A stretch of DNA of 64,000 nt from Aeromonas sp. FDAARGOS 1405 (GTDB taxonomy: Bacteria; Pseudomonadota; Gammaproteobacteria; Enterobacterales; Aeromonadaceae). Numbering within the stretch: position 1 is the first letter of the stretch; every line of letters begins with the position of its first letter. This document shows positions 8,903-17,378 of the stretch, piece after piece. The position numbers and the translations under genes are program-made. Below the pieces are notes generated by a model, which saw only the letters and a list, made by a program, of their open reading frames with translations, ran no database searches and was not told the DNA's origin. The stretch spans positions 1,882,001 to 1,946,000 of the forward strand of contig NZ_CP077311.1 of NCBI RefSeq assembly GCF_019048265.1, written 5' to 3'.

Positions 8903-9199
8903 TTAGCGGCCTGATTCGGCAATCACGCGGGCGATGATATCGGCGCGCTTGCCGGCTTCCAGTTCGCCCAGAGCGATCAGGCCAGCCTTGAAGATGACGT
9001 TCTTCGGCAGGCTGACGTCGTCCAGTGTGGCGATCGCTTCAACGTGCATGCCGTTCAGGCGGCTGGCATCGCGCGGGCTCAGGTTGACCTGAGTGTTCAT
9101 CACCTGCTTGCCTTTCTTCTTGGCAGGTGCAGCCGCTTTCTTGGTGGATTCCTGTTCTTCGTCTTCCGGCAGTTCGTCATCAAAATCGTAAATAGACAT
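8903..9199 (-). CDS. Small uncharacterised acidic-then-basic protein
   Basis: 98 residues. The N-terminus is strongly acidic (IYDFDDELPEDEEQE), followed by an Ala/Lys linker (KKAAAPAKKKGK) and a folded part that reads beta-strand, helix, loop, helix (QVNLSPRDASRLN ... KNVIFKAGLIALGELEAGKRADIIARVI). That order is compatible with a ribbon-helix-helix-like DNA-binding fold, but this is only a pattern guess. The start at 9199 follows a ribosome binding site (AGGATTG); upstream extension is unlikely. It lies 66 bases downstream of yacL in the same direction. Function unknown. Confidence 0.7.
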   Translation of the reverse strand: MSIYDFDDELPEDEEQESTKKAAAPAKKKGKQVMNTQVNLSPRDASRLNGMHVEAIATLDDVSLPKNVIFKAGLIALGELEAGKRADIIARVIAESGR

Positions 9200-9265
9200 A
9201 GTCAATCCTGTTGAGTTAGGCAAAAGGGCACGTTTGCCCGACATAGTAATCCGACATTGGGTCAA

Positions 9266-9640
9266 TCAGCCCATATCCTCGTTACGGATAAAGGCGCGCC
9301 AGGAGCTGAGCACCTGGGCAAAATCTTCCAGCCCGCACATGGCCAGCTGTTCATCATCGTAGTAGGCGAGATCGTCAAGATCCTCATCCAGCTCGATATT
9401 GAGGGCGTTGGCTTTCACCTCCGCCTCTTCATGGGTCAGCAGCAGGGAGTAGTCACCGCCGTTGAGCCGGTATTCGACTCGGGTGCGGTTGGAGAGCTGA
9501 TCAATGATGGAGAAGAGCTCGTCGAGCTTCTCCTCATCCTTGCCAACCTCGTCGATCAGCCACTGACCGATGGCTTCATGGCCCATGGAGAACCGGGCGC
9601 GATAGCCACCAAACGGGTCGCGGCGAAATTCATAATCCAT
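9266..9640 (-). CDS. yacL: YacL family protein (UPF0231)
   Basis: 124-residue acidic cytosolic protein of the enterobacterial YacL/UPF0231 family. The start MDYEFRRDPFG, the motif SMGHEA(I/V)G and the end LCGxEDFxQVxxxxR match E. coli YacL along the full length. The start at 9640 matches the family start; the open frame upstream to 9721 is not conserved. Function unknown; in E. coli it lies near acnB. Here it precedes a small unknown gene. Confidence 0.9.
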   Translation of the reverse strand: MDYEFRRDPFGGYRARFSMGHEAIGQWLIDEVGKDEEKLDELFSIIDQLSNRTRVEYRLNGGDYSLLLTHEEAEVKANALNIELDEDLDDLAYYDDEQLAMCGLEDFAQVLSSWRAFIRNEDMG

Positions 9641-9849
9641 AGCACAGTCCAGATCGGAGGGATGGGCCAGCACGGGCAGGCGGGTGCAAGCACGCAATTC
9701 CTGCTCCATGGCGGGGCACACATCGGGTAAAGTGGCCTATTCTAGCGATCCCCCTCTCGCTTGTCTTGATGATGTGGCATCTTTGCGCCCATGTGCCCTG
9801 AATCGCCTCGTGGTGACGTAGCCAGATCAGCCCCTTGTCCGGAGATGTT

Positions 9850-10965
9850 ATGCAGCTAAACGATAACCTTGCCCGCCAGATCGTCGCGCGGGCGATGAAG
9901 ATCCTCTCCTTTTCGGTCAACGTGATGGACGAACACGGCCTCATCATTGCGTCCGGCAATCCGGAGCGGATCCATCAGCGTCACGAAGGGGCCGTGCTGG
10001 CGCTCACTGAAAACCGGGTGGTGGAGATTAGCGAAGCGACAGCCCTGCAGCTCAAAGGGGTGCGACCAGGCATCAATTTGCCCATCTCCTATCAGGGGGA
10101 GCTGATCGGGGTGATCGGCATCTCCGGCGATCCGGAGGAAGTGCGTGCTTACGCTGAGCTGGTGCGAATGACCGCCGAGCTGATCCTGGAGCAGGCGGCG
10201 CTCACCGAGCAGCTGCAGTGGGACAAGCGCCACAAGGAGGAGCTGGTGCTGCAGCTCATCCGTGGTGAAGGGCGGGACGATCAGCTGCAGCAGGCGGCCC
10301 GTTTTCTCGGGCTGGAGTTGGCCCAGCCCAGGGTGGTGGCCGTGCTTGCGCTGGAGGAGGCCGATCCGGCTCGTCTGCGCGAGCTGGTCCATCAGCTGGA
10401 GAATCCGGAGCGGGACAATCTGGTCGCCATCAACGGGCTCGACGAGATAGTGGTGCTCAAACCGGCACAATTGAGTGATGGCGTCTGGCAATCGGCGCAG
10501 GAGCGCAGCCGGATCAAGCAGTTGCTGGCCCGCATTCCCCACTTCAAGGTGCATATCGCGGTGGGCGATTACTTCGCCGGGATAGACGGGCTGGCGCGCT
10601 CTTACCAGACGGCGCGAGATACCCTGCGCCGTGGCATGCGGCAGGCGCCGCGCAAACAGGTCTACTTCTTTGAGGACTACCGTTTGCCGGTGCTGCTGGG
10701 CAGTCTGGCGGACTCCTGGCAGGCGGATCAGCTGCGCACACCGCTACAGAAACTGGCCCGGGAAGATGGCAAGGGGGCGCTGCAGAAGACCCTGCGCCAC
10801 TATTTCTTGCAGGATTGTGATCTGCATCGCTGTGCCGAAGCCCTGTTCATTCACCCCAATACCCTGCGCTATCGGCTGGGGCGAATAGAGCAGATAACCG
10901 GGTTGAATTTCAACAAGTTAGACGACAAATTTTTGCTCTATCTCGGCCTTAATCTCGACTTGTGA
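9850..10965 (+). CDS. cdaR: CdaR-type sugar diacid / glycerate pathway regulator
   Basis: 371-residue transcription factor. The N-terminal ~135 residues match the sugar-diacid recognition domain (QIVARAMKILSFSVNVMD.HGLIIASG), and the C-terminus has a PucR-type helix-turn-helix (CAEALFIHPNTLRYRLGRIEQITG, about 335-360). In E. coli CdaR activates glucarate, galactarate and glycerate genes. Here it is directly upstream of a GntP permease and glycerate kinase, so it most likely senses glycerate and activates them. The ATG at 9850 is chosen for GGAG at 9841; a TTG 15 bases earlier is less likely. Confidence 0.88.
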   Translation: MQLNDNLARQIVARAMKILSFSVNVMDEHGLIIASGNPERIHQRHEGAVLALTENRVVEISEATALQLKGVRPGINLPISYQGELIGVIGISGDPEEVRAYAELVRMTAELILEQAALTEQLQWDKRHKEELVLQLIRGEGRDDQLQQAARFLGLELAQPRVVAVLALEEADPARLRELVHQLENPERDNLVAINGLDEIVVLKPAQLSDGVWQSAQERSRIKQLLARIPHFKVHIAVGDYFAGIDGLARSYQTARDTLRRGMRQAPRKQVYFFEDYRLPVLLGSLADSWQADQLRTPLQKLAREDGKGALQKTLRHYFLQDCDLHRCAEALFIHPNTLRYRLGRIEQITGLNFNKLDDKFLLYLGLNLDL

Positions 10966-11006
10966 TTGTGAAGTTGGACAAAAAACCACTTTTAAATGAC
11001 GCAATT

Positions 11007-11024
11007 TTTGGTTTTTAAGCCAAA
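11007..11024. promoter_or_regulatory. Candidate operator upstream of the glycerate permease
   Basis: An imperfect dyad with TTTGG and CCAAA arms in the 118-base gap between cdaR and the permease gene. Binding by CdaR is only a guess from position. Confidence 0.25.
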
Positions 11025-11083
11025 GTATTCTGATTGCAGATCTCCATAATGGCGGCCATTCACTCCCATTGAAGGTGTCCGTC

Positions 11084-12346
11084 ATGATCCCGGTTACAGC
11101 CCTTGGCGCCATCGCGGCGCTCTCCATCGCCATCATCCTCATTTTGAAGAAGGTGCCGCCCGCTTACGGCATGATCGTGGGTGCCCTTGCCGGTGGCCTG
11201 ATTGGCGGTGCCGATCTGACCCAGACCGTCGCCCTGATGATCGGCGGTGCCCAGGGGATCACCACTGCGGTGATGCGGATCCTGGCGGCCGGTGTGCTGG
11301 CGGGCGTACTGATCGAATCGGGCGCGGCTACCACTATCGCCGAGACCATCGTCAAGAAACTCGGTGAAACCCGCGCCCTGCTGGCGCTGGCACTGGCAAC
11401 CCTGATCCTGACTGCGGTCGGCGTGTTCGTGGATGTGGCCGTCATCACGGTGGCGCCCATTGCGCTGGCCATCGCCCGCCGTGCCGACCTCTCCAAGGCG
11501 GCCATCCTGCTGGCGATGATCGGTGGCGGCAAGGCGGGTAACGTGATGTCCCCCAACCCCAACGCCATTGCCGCGGCTGATGCCTTCCATCTGCCCCTCA
11601 CCTCTGTGATGGCGGCAGGCATCATTCCGGGTCTGTTCGGTCTGGTGATGGCCTACTGGCTGGCCAAGCGGCTGAACAACAAGGGCAGCAAGGTTGCTGC
11701 TGATGAGGTGGTGAGCTTTGCCGGTGCCAAGTTGCCAGGCTTTGCCGCCGCCATCAGTGCACCGCTGGTCGCCATCCTGCTGCTGGCTCTGCGTCCTGTT
11801 GCCGGTATCGTGGTGGATCCGCTGATTGCACTGCCGCTTGGTGGTCTGGTCGGTGCCCTGATGATGGGTAAATTCAGCAAGGTGAACCAGTTTGCGGTCT
11901 CCGGCCTCGCCCGCATGGCGCCGGTCGCCATCATGCTGCTGGGTACCGGTACTCTGGCAGGCATCATTGCCAACTCCGGTCTGAAAGATGTGCTGATCAG
12001 CGGCCTGACCGCTTCCGGTCTGCCTTCTTACCTGCTGGCGCCTATCTCCGGTGCTTTGATGTCGCTGGCGACCGCCTCGACCACCGCCGGTACCGTGGTG
12101 GCCTCCAACGTATTCAGCTCCACCCTGATTGAACTGGGGATCAGCGGTCTGGCCGGGGCGGCCATGATCCATGCCGGTGCCACCGTGTTTGACCACATGC
12201 CCCACGGCTCTTTTTTCCATGCCACCGGTGGCAGCGTCCACATGGGGGTAGGTGAGCGCCTGAAACTTATCCCTTACGAAACTGCAGTCGGTCTGACCAT
12301 TGCCACTGTCTCCACCCTGATGTTTGGCGTGTTTGGCCTCGCCTAA
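11084..12346 (+). CDS. GntP-family permease, probable D-glycerate transporter
   Basis: 420-residue inner-membrane symporter of the gluconate:H+ (GntP) family, with about 12 hydrophobic segments, the repeated GGGKAGNVMSPNPNA loop and the C-terminal AGAAMIHAGATVFDHMPHGSFFHATGGSV signature. The next gene is glycerate kinase and the previous one CdaR, so the most likely substrate is D-glycerate rather than gluconate. The ATG at 11084 has GAAGGTG upstream. It is nine bases from the kinase gene, hence co-transcribed. Confidence 0.88.
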   Translation: MIPVTALGAIAALSIAIILILKKVPPAYGMIVGALAGGLIGGADLTQTVALMIGGAQGITTAVMRILAAGVLAGVLIESGAATTIAETIVKKLGETRALLALALATLILTAVGVFVDVAVITVAPIALAIARRADLSKAAILLAMIGGGKAGNVMSPNPNAIAAADAFHLPLTSVMAAGIIPGLFGLVMAYWLAKRLNNKGSKVAADEVVSFAGAKLPGFAAAISAPLVAILLLALRPVAGIVVDPLIALPLGGLVGALMMGKFSKVNQFAVSGLARMAPVAIMLLGTGTLAGIIANSGLKDVLISGLTASGLPSYLLAPISGALMSLATASTTAGTVVASNVFSSTLIELGISGLAGAAMIHAGATVFDHMPHGSFFHATGGSVHMGVGERLKLIPYETAVGLTIATVSTLMFGVFGLA

Positions 12347-12355
12347 GGAATTGAT

Positions 12356-13489
12356 ATGAAAATTGTTATTGCCCCCGATTCATTCAAGGAGAGTCTGAGC
12401 GCCATGGCGGTGGCTGATGCCATCGAGGCCGGTTTCAAGCAGGTACTGCCGAACGCCACCTACGTCAAATTGCCGATGGCCGATGGCGGTGAAGGCACGG
12501 TGCAATCGCTGGTGGATGCCACCGGTGGCCGCATCCTGCCGGTCGAAGTGAGCGCGCCCCTAGGTAACAAGGTGCAGGGCTTCGTCGGCCTGCTGGGTGA
12601 TGGCCAGCGCGCAGTCATCGAGATGGCTGCCGCCTCTGGTATCCATCTGGTGGCGCCCGAGCAGCGCAATCCGCTGCTCACCTCCAGCTTCGGCACCGGC
12701 GAGCTGATCCTGGCTGCGCTGGAGATGGGAGTGAAGCACCTCATCCTCGGTATCGGCGGTAGTGCTACCAATGACGGCGGTGCCGGTATGATCCTGGCGC
12801 TCGGCGGCAAGTTGCTCAAAGCGGATGGTGCGCCTATTGCTCTGGGTGGCGCAGGTCTCAGTGAGCTCGCGACCATCGATCTGAGCAGTCTGGATCCGCG
12901 TCTGAGCGATCTGGTTATCGAGGTAGCGTGCGATGTGAACAACCCGCTCTGCGGCCCGAAAGGCGCCTCTGCGGTGTTTGGCCCGCAAAAGGGGGCGACC
13001 CCCGAGATGGTGGCGCAGCTCGATGCCAACCTCTCCCGTTATGCCGACTGCATTGAGCAGGCCCTTGGCAAGCAGGTGAAGGATATTCCGGGGGCGGGTG
13101 CTGCCGGTGGCATGGGGGCCGCGCTGGTCGGTCTGCTAGGTGCCGAACTCAAGCCTGGCATTCAGATCGTCATCGAAGCGCTGAAACTGGCCGATGAAGT
13201 GGCCGATGCGGATCTGGTCATCACCGGCGAAGGTCGTATCGACAGCCAGACCATCCATGGCAAGACGCCAATCGGTGTCGCACGTTGCGCCAAGCAGTTC
13301 GGCAAGCCGGTGATCGGTATCTCCGGTTGCCTGACCGACGATTGCGGTGTGGTACATGATCACGGGCTGGACGCGGTATTCGCCGTGGTCAACCGCGCCA
13401 TGTCTCTGCCGGAGGCGCTGGAGAGCGCCAGCGCAAACATTCAACTCACTGCGCGCAACGTCGCGGCACTCTATCAACTCAAGGGTTGA
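12356..13489 (+). CDS. garK: Glycerate kinase (GarK/GlxK family)
   Basis: 377-residue kinase that phosphorylates D-glycerate to 2-phosphoglycerate, feeding lower glycolysis. The family signatures KIVIAPDSFKESL at the N-terminus, PMADGGEGT, GIGGSATNDGGAG and TGEGRID are all present, and the length fits the ~380-residue GarK/GlxK family. It is the last gene of the cdaR-linked glycerate unit. No glucarate or galactarate dehydratase, aldolase or tartronate semialdehyde reductase gene is nearby, so here the pathway seems limited to free glycerate. Confidence 0.95.
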   Translation: MKIVIAPDSFKESLSAMAVADAIEAGFKQVLPNATYVKLPMADGGEGTVQSLVDATGGRILPVEVSAPLGNKVQGFVGLLGDGQRAVIEMAAASGIHLVAPEQRNPLLTSSFGTGELILAALEMGVKHLILGIGGSATNDGGAGMILALGGKLLKADGAPIALGGAGLSELATIDLSSLDPRLSDLVIEVACDVNNPLCGPKGASAVFGPQKGATPEMVAQLDANLSRYADCIEQALGKQVKDIPGAGAAGGMGAALVGLLGAELKPGIQIVIEALKLADEVADADLVITGEGRIDSQTIHGKTPIGVARCAKQFGKPVIGISGCLTDDCGVVHDHGLDAVFAVVNRAMSLPEALESASANIQLTARNVAALYQLKG

Positions 13490-13497
13490 TCCGGTTC

Positions 13498-13518
13498 GGC
13501 CGATGGGCCCCATCGGCC
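13498..13518. repeat. Perfect inverted repeat after glycerate kinase gene
   Basis: Two 10-bp arms (GGCCGATGGG and its complement) around one base, eight bases after the stop codon. There is no T-tract, so it is more likely an mRNA-stabilising 3' hairpin than a terminator. Confidence 0.7.
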
Positions 13519-13583
13519 ACTCAATATCCCCGTTTGGGGCATCTCCCATCCCGTGAGATGTCTGACTGCCCTGGCACTTATTT

Positions 13584-13613
13584 GCCGATCCATCGTGATC
13601 GGCTCTTTTCTTT
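13584..13613 (+). terminator. Rho-independent terminator of the glycerate unit
   Basis: Stem GCCGATC/GATCGGC with a six-base loop, followed by TCTTTTCTTT. Confidence 0.82.
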
Positions 13614-13721
13614 CCGTTCCTTTGTCTTGCCACACTTTTGACTCCATGGGTCAGCGCGGTTTTGATAGGCGCACATCTCCCTTTACGGCATAGTGGTCGT
13701 ACCAAGTACAAGGAGAGACTC

Positions 13722-14285
13722 ATGTTCCTGCTGACCCTGGGGGTTGCGCTGTTTACCCTGATCCATCTCTACCCCTGTTTTGCGGTGGCCCATCGGGCGC
13801 GACTGAGAGAACGGCTGGGTGAGAATCGCTACAAGGGGCTCTTCTCCCTGCTGGTGTTTGTCGCCATCGCCTGCATCATTGCCGGTTGGCGCTCGGCCAG
13901 CTCGCTGCCGCTCTATTTCCTGCCGGAGTGGGGGCCGATGACCATGACGGTGATGATGCCCTTTGCTCTGATCCTCTTCTTCTCCGGCCAGGGGCCCAAC
14001 CATCTGCGGCGCTGGCTGGTGCATCCCCAACTGCTCGGTACCCTGCTCTGGGCGGTGGCCCATCTGCTGGTCAACAGCGAGGCGCGATCTCTGGTGCTGT
14101 TTGGCGGCATCGGGCTGTGGGCGCTGGTGAGCATGGTCTGGATTTCGGTGCGGGACTGGCAGCGATATCCCCGCCCGGCGGCTAACTGGACAGGCACTGG
14201 CATCAGCGTCGGGGCGGGCCTGGCTGCCACCGCGCTGCTGGTGTTCTGGGGCCACGGCTGGCTGACCGGCATTCCATTGCATTGA
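13722..14285 (+). CDS. NnrU family membrane protein
   Basis: 187 residues with five to six membrane segments. The pattern LFTLIHLYPCFAVAHR at the start, GPN in the middle and HLLVNSEARSLVLFGGIGLWAL is characteristic of NnrU proteins. NnrU was named from denitrification clusters; its biochemical role is unknown, and relatives include isoprenoid-modifying membrane enzymes. Here no denitrification genes are adjacent. The ATG at 13722 follows AGGAGAG. Family confident, function not. Confidence 0.82.
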   Translation: MFLLTLGVALFTLIHLYPCFAVAHRARLRERLGENRYKGLFSLLVFVAIACIIAGWRSASSLPLYFLPEWGPMTMTVMMPFALILFFSGQGPNHLRRWLVHPQLLGTLLWAVAHLLVNSEARSLVLFGGIGLWALVSMVWISVRDWQRYPRPAANWTGTGISVGAGLAATALLVFWGHGWLTGIPLH

Positions 14286-14343
14286 GAGTGAACTGCGGCT
14301 CTGGTAACCGCGTATGATGGACAAAACAAAAGGAGTCTTGGCG

Positions 14344-14880
14344 ATGAAATGGTTCACTCTGTTGCTGTTATTGGGGGCTGGCGCGGCCTCTGCGGCGTGC
14401 CCCGATTATTTCAATGTGGAGATGCGGGAGCTAAACAACTCTCAGCGCCACAACCTCTGTCAGCTGACCGAGGGCAAGGTGGTACTGGTGGTCAATACCG
14501 CCTCCTACTGCGGCTACAGCGGTCAGTTTCGCGATCTGGAGAAGCTCTACCAGAGCTACAAGGATAAAGGGCTGATTATTCTGGGTTTCCCCTCCAACGA
14601 TTTCTGGCAGGAGGCGGGCAACGAGACCAAGACCGCCGAGGTGTGTCGCCGCGACTATGGCGTCACCTTCCCGATGTTCAATCGGGTAGCGGTGCGGGGC
14701 TCCGATGCTGTGCCACTGTTCAAGGGGCTGGCGGCGGCCGCTGATGGGGATGAGCCGAACTGGAACTTCCACAAGTATCTGGTGGGGCGCGATGGCAAGC
14801 TGATCGCCAGCTACGGCGCCAACCAGAATCCGGCTGACGACCCCCTCAAACTGCAGATCACCCGGGCGCTGGGGCTCTGA
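14344..14880 (+). CDS. Exported glutathione-peroxidase-family protein
   Basis: 178 residues with a signal peptide ending near AASA-AC (residues 1-18), then a glutathione-peroxidase fold. The peroxidatic cysteine is C56 in NTASYCGY, and W140-N141 are kept. C101 in VCRRDYGVTFPMF aligns with the resolving cysteine of thioredoxin-dependent members. The usual FPCNQF is FPSNDF here, so the tetrad glutamine is replaced by D86. It probably reduces peroxides in the periplasm with thioredoxin-like reductants rather than glutathione. ATG at 14344 is preceded by AGGAG. Confidence 0.87.
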   Translation: MKWFTLLLLLGAGAASAACPDYFNVEMRELNNSQRHNLCQLTEGKVVLVVNTASYCGYSGQFRDLEKLYQSYKDKGLIILGFPSNDFWQEAGNETKTAEVCRRDYGVTFPMFNRVAVRGSDAVPLFKGLAAAADGDEPNWNFHKYLVGRDGKLIASYGANQNPADDPLKLQITRALGL

Positions 14881-14941
14881 CCCTATTCCTTGGCGGGCGG
14901 CTCTGGAATAATGGGCTCCCGCCACTCAATCCGGTTATCTT

Positions 14942-15898
14942 GTGCTGCAACGTCTTCCTCAAATGGTGATCTTCGATGCGCTGGTGCGCGAGCAGGGAAT
15001 CTCTGCTGCCGCCCGTCGTCTCGGGGTCTCCAAATCCCATATCAGCAAGCAGCTGGCGCTGCTGGAGACCACCCTTGGCGCCCAGCTGGTGCAGCGCACC
15101 ACCCGCCGCTTCGTCCTGACCGAGCTGGGTCAGGAGTATGCCCGTCACTGCCATGCGCTCGTGGCGGTGGCGCAGGAGGCTGACTCCATGATCGCCGAGC
15201 GGCGTGGCAAGGTGAGTGGCGTGCTCCATCTCGGGGTGGGCCAATCTTTTGGTCGTCTGCACGTCATTCCTCATCTCAAGGCGTTTCAGGATCGCTATCC
15301 CGAGCTGGAGCTGGAGGTCTCGCTGTTCGACCACAGAACCAATCTGGTGGATGAGGGGCTGGATCTCTGGCTCACCACCTATGAGGACAAGCCGGAAGGG
15401 CTGGTGGGACAGCGGCTGGCCGACATTGGCTTCGTGGTGGCGGCTTCGCCGGATTACCTGCTGAGCCACGGTACGCCGCTCCATCCCAAGGATCTGGCCC
15501 AGCACAACTGCATCACTTACCAGAGTCGGGAGCGGCGCTATCACCAGTGGTCGTTTCGCCAGGGCAAGGAGCGCCAGACGGTGCAGGTGGCGGGCAACTA
15601 TCGGGTGGATATGGCGGAGGCGGTGCGGGATGCGGCACTGGCCGGGCTCGGCATCGCCTATATCGCCAACTACTTGCTGGACAAGGAGTTACAGAGCGGC
15701 AAGCTAATCCCGGTGTTGCCAGGATGGCGACCGAACCAGCAGATGGCGGTACACGCCGTTTATGCCAGGCGCGAACATCTGGATCCCAAGATCCGTCTCT
15801 TCATCGATTTCCTCAAGGCCCGCTTTGGCCCCGAACCCTATTGGGAGCAGCGACTGGTCCCCTGGCTCGGGGGTAAATTGTCCGGCAGTGAGGAATGA
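14942..15898 (+). CDS. LysR-type transcriptional regulator
   Basis: 318 residues, with an N-terminal winged helix-turn-helix (FDALVREQGISAAARRLGVSKSHISKQLALLE, about 10-45) and a periplasmic-binding-like effector domain of the short-chain CrgA/PecT-like subgroup. It starts with GTG at 14942; no in-frame ATG lies near. It is read in the same direction as its neighbours, so no divergent target points to its regulon. The target is unknown. Confidence 0.88.
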   Translation: MLQRLPQMVIFDALVREQGISAAARRLGVSKSHISKQLALLETTLGAQLVQRTTRRFVLTELGQEYARHCHALVAVAQEADSMIAERRGKVSGVLHLGVGQSFGRLHVIPHLKAFQDRYPELELEVSLFDHRTNLVDEGLDLWLTTYEDKPEGLVGQRLADIGFVVAASPDYLLSHGTPLHPKDLAQHNCITYQSRERRYHQWSFRQGKERQTVQVAGNYRVDMAEAVRDAALAGLGIAYIANYLLDKELQSGKLIPVLPGWRPNQQMAVHAVYARREHLDPKIRLFIDFLKARFGPEPYWEQRLVPWLGGKLSGSEE

Positions 15899-15975
15899 TT
15901 GTTTCCATATAAAAACTCTCGATTTCTCCTGATACTAAAACCGAACCAAATCAGCCAGTTGGCGCAACCGATATC

Positions 15976-15991
15976 GTGCAAACGTTTTTTC
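15976..15991. promoter_or_regulatory. Candidate PurR/LacI-family operator upstream of nupC
   Basis: The stretch at 15978-15987, GCAAACGTTT, is identical to the core of the PurR operator (ACGCAAACGTTTGCGT), although the right flank is T-rich. It lies 90 bases before the nucleoside-transporter start. Regulation by PurR or a CytR-like protein is inferred. Confidence 0.45.
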
Positions 15992-16080
15992 TAACAGGGT
16001 TGTAACCAAGCGGACTTGCAGTGACGGGGTGAGAGGCGCAGAATCCGCGCCCATCTTTTTCCCCACCTGATGGAGTCCCT

Positions 16081-17277
16081 ATGATTGCCCTGCTCGGCAT
16101 CCTGAGTATCCTGGCGCTTGCCGTCATCTGCTCTGATAATCGTCGTCGTATCCCGTTGCGAACAGTTGGTCTTGCCCTCTGTCTGCAAGTCATGTTTGCC
16201 GGTCTGGTGCTCTGGCTGCCTGCCGGTCAGCACGTGCTGAACGGGGTCAGCGAGAGCGTAAGCAGCGTGATCGGTTATGGTCAGGAGGGGATCGCCTTCC
16301 TGTTCGGCGATCTGGCCAAGTTCAAGCTGGGCTTCATCTTTGCCTTCAACGTGTTGCCGGTCATCATCTTCTTCTCTGCGGTGATCGCCATCCTCTACCA
16401 CATCGGCATCATGCCGCGGGTGATCGCCCTGCTGGGTGGTGGCTTGCAGAAATTGCTGGGCACCGGCCGTGCCGAGAGCCTCTCCGCGACCGCCAACATC
16501 TTCGTCGGCATGGTGGAAGCGCCGCTGGTGGTCAAACCCTACCTCTCCAAGATGTCCGATTCCCAGTTCTTCGCCGTGATGAGCTGTGGTCTCGCCTCCG
16601 TCGCCGGTGGCACCCTGGTGGGCTATGCCAGCCTCGGGGTTGAGCTGAAATACCTGATCGCGGCAGCCTTCATGTCGGCCCCTGCCGGTCTGGCGATGGC
16701 CAAAATCCTGGTGCCGCCGGGAGCTGAAGAGGTCGATCACCATCAGGATGTAGAGATCCCCCGCGCCACCAACGTGATTGAAGCGGCGGCCGATGGCGCC
16801 ATGTCCGGCCTCAATATCGCGGTGGCGGTCGGTGCCACCCTGCTGGCTTTCGTTGGAGTGATCGCCATGCTGAATGGCCTGCTCGGCTGGGCTGGCGGTC
16901 TGGTAGGGCTGGATCTGAGCTTCCAGATCATTCTGGGCTGGCTGTTTGCCCCAGTCTCCTGGCTGATCGGGGTGCCCTGGGATCAGGCACAAGCCGCTGG
17001 CGCTCTGATCGGCACCAAGATCGTGGTCAACGAGTTCGTCGCCTTTATCGGTCTGGTGCAGGATCAGACCCTGAGCGAGTCGAGCAAGGCCATCGTGACC
17101 TTCGCCCTGTGCGGCTTTGCCAACATCTCCTCCATGGCGATCCTGATCGGTGGTCTGGGCTCCATGGTGCCGGAGCGCAAATCCTTCATCGCCCGTTACG
17201 GCATGCGCGCCATTCTCTCCGGCGTGCTGGCGAACCTGATGAGCGCCTGTCTGGCCGGTCTGTTTCTCGCCCTGTAA
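16081..17277 (+). CDS. nupC: NupC-type concentrative nucleoside transporter
   Basis: 398-residue inner-membrane H+ or Na+-coupled nucleoside importer of the CNT family. Signatures include FNVLPVIIFFSAVIAILYHIGIM, GRAESLSATANIFVGMVEAPL, SCGLASVAGGTLVGYA and GTKIVVNEFVAFIGL, with the usual length of ~400 and about nine hydrophobic segments. It is a single gene after a 182-base gap holding a PurR-like operator. Within the family, purine or pyrimidine preference cannot be read off. Confidence 0.94.
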   Translation: MIALLGILSILALAVICSDNRRRIPLRTVGLALCLQVMFAGLVLWLPAGQHVLNGVSESVSSVIGYGQEGIAFLFGDLAKFKLGFIFAFNVLPVIIFFSAVIAILYHIGIMPRVIALLGGGLQKLLGTGRAESLSATANIFVGMVEAPLVVKPYLSKMSDSQFFAVMSCGLASVAGGTLVGYASLGVELKYLIAAAFMSAPAGLAMAKILVPPGAEEVDHHQDVEIPRATNVIEAAADGAMSGLNIAVAVGATLLAFVGVIAMLNGLLGWAGGLVGLDLSFQIILGWLFAPVSWLIGVPWDQAQAAGALIGTKIVVNEFVAFIGLVQDQTLSESSKAIVTFALCGFANISSMAILIGGLGSMVPERKSFIARYGMRAILSGVLANLMSACLAGLFLAL

Positions 17278-17301
17278 CCGCTGCGGTACGGAATAGATGC
17301 A

Positions 17302-17368
17302 ACAAGGGCGCCCTGATGGCGCCCTTGTCATATGGATAAAATGAAGCCCCGGCCTTGTTCGGGGCTTC
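17302..17368. terminator. Paired hairpins between nupC and the DUF4426 gene
   Basis: A long perfect hairpin (ACAAGGGCGCC/GGCGCCCTTGT, 17302-17328) lies after nupC without a T-tract. A second stem (GAAGCCCC/GGGGCTTC, 17343-17368), flanked by TTGTTG on one side and ATTTTA on the other strand, can end both converging genes. Confidence 0.7.
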
Positions 17369-17378
17369 TTGTTGCTGC

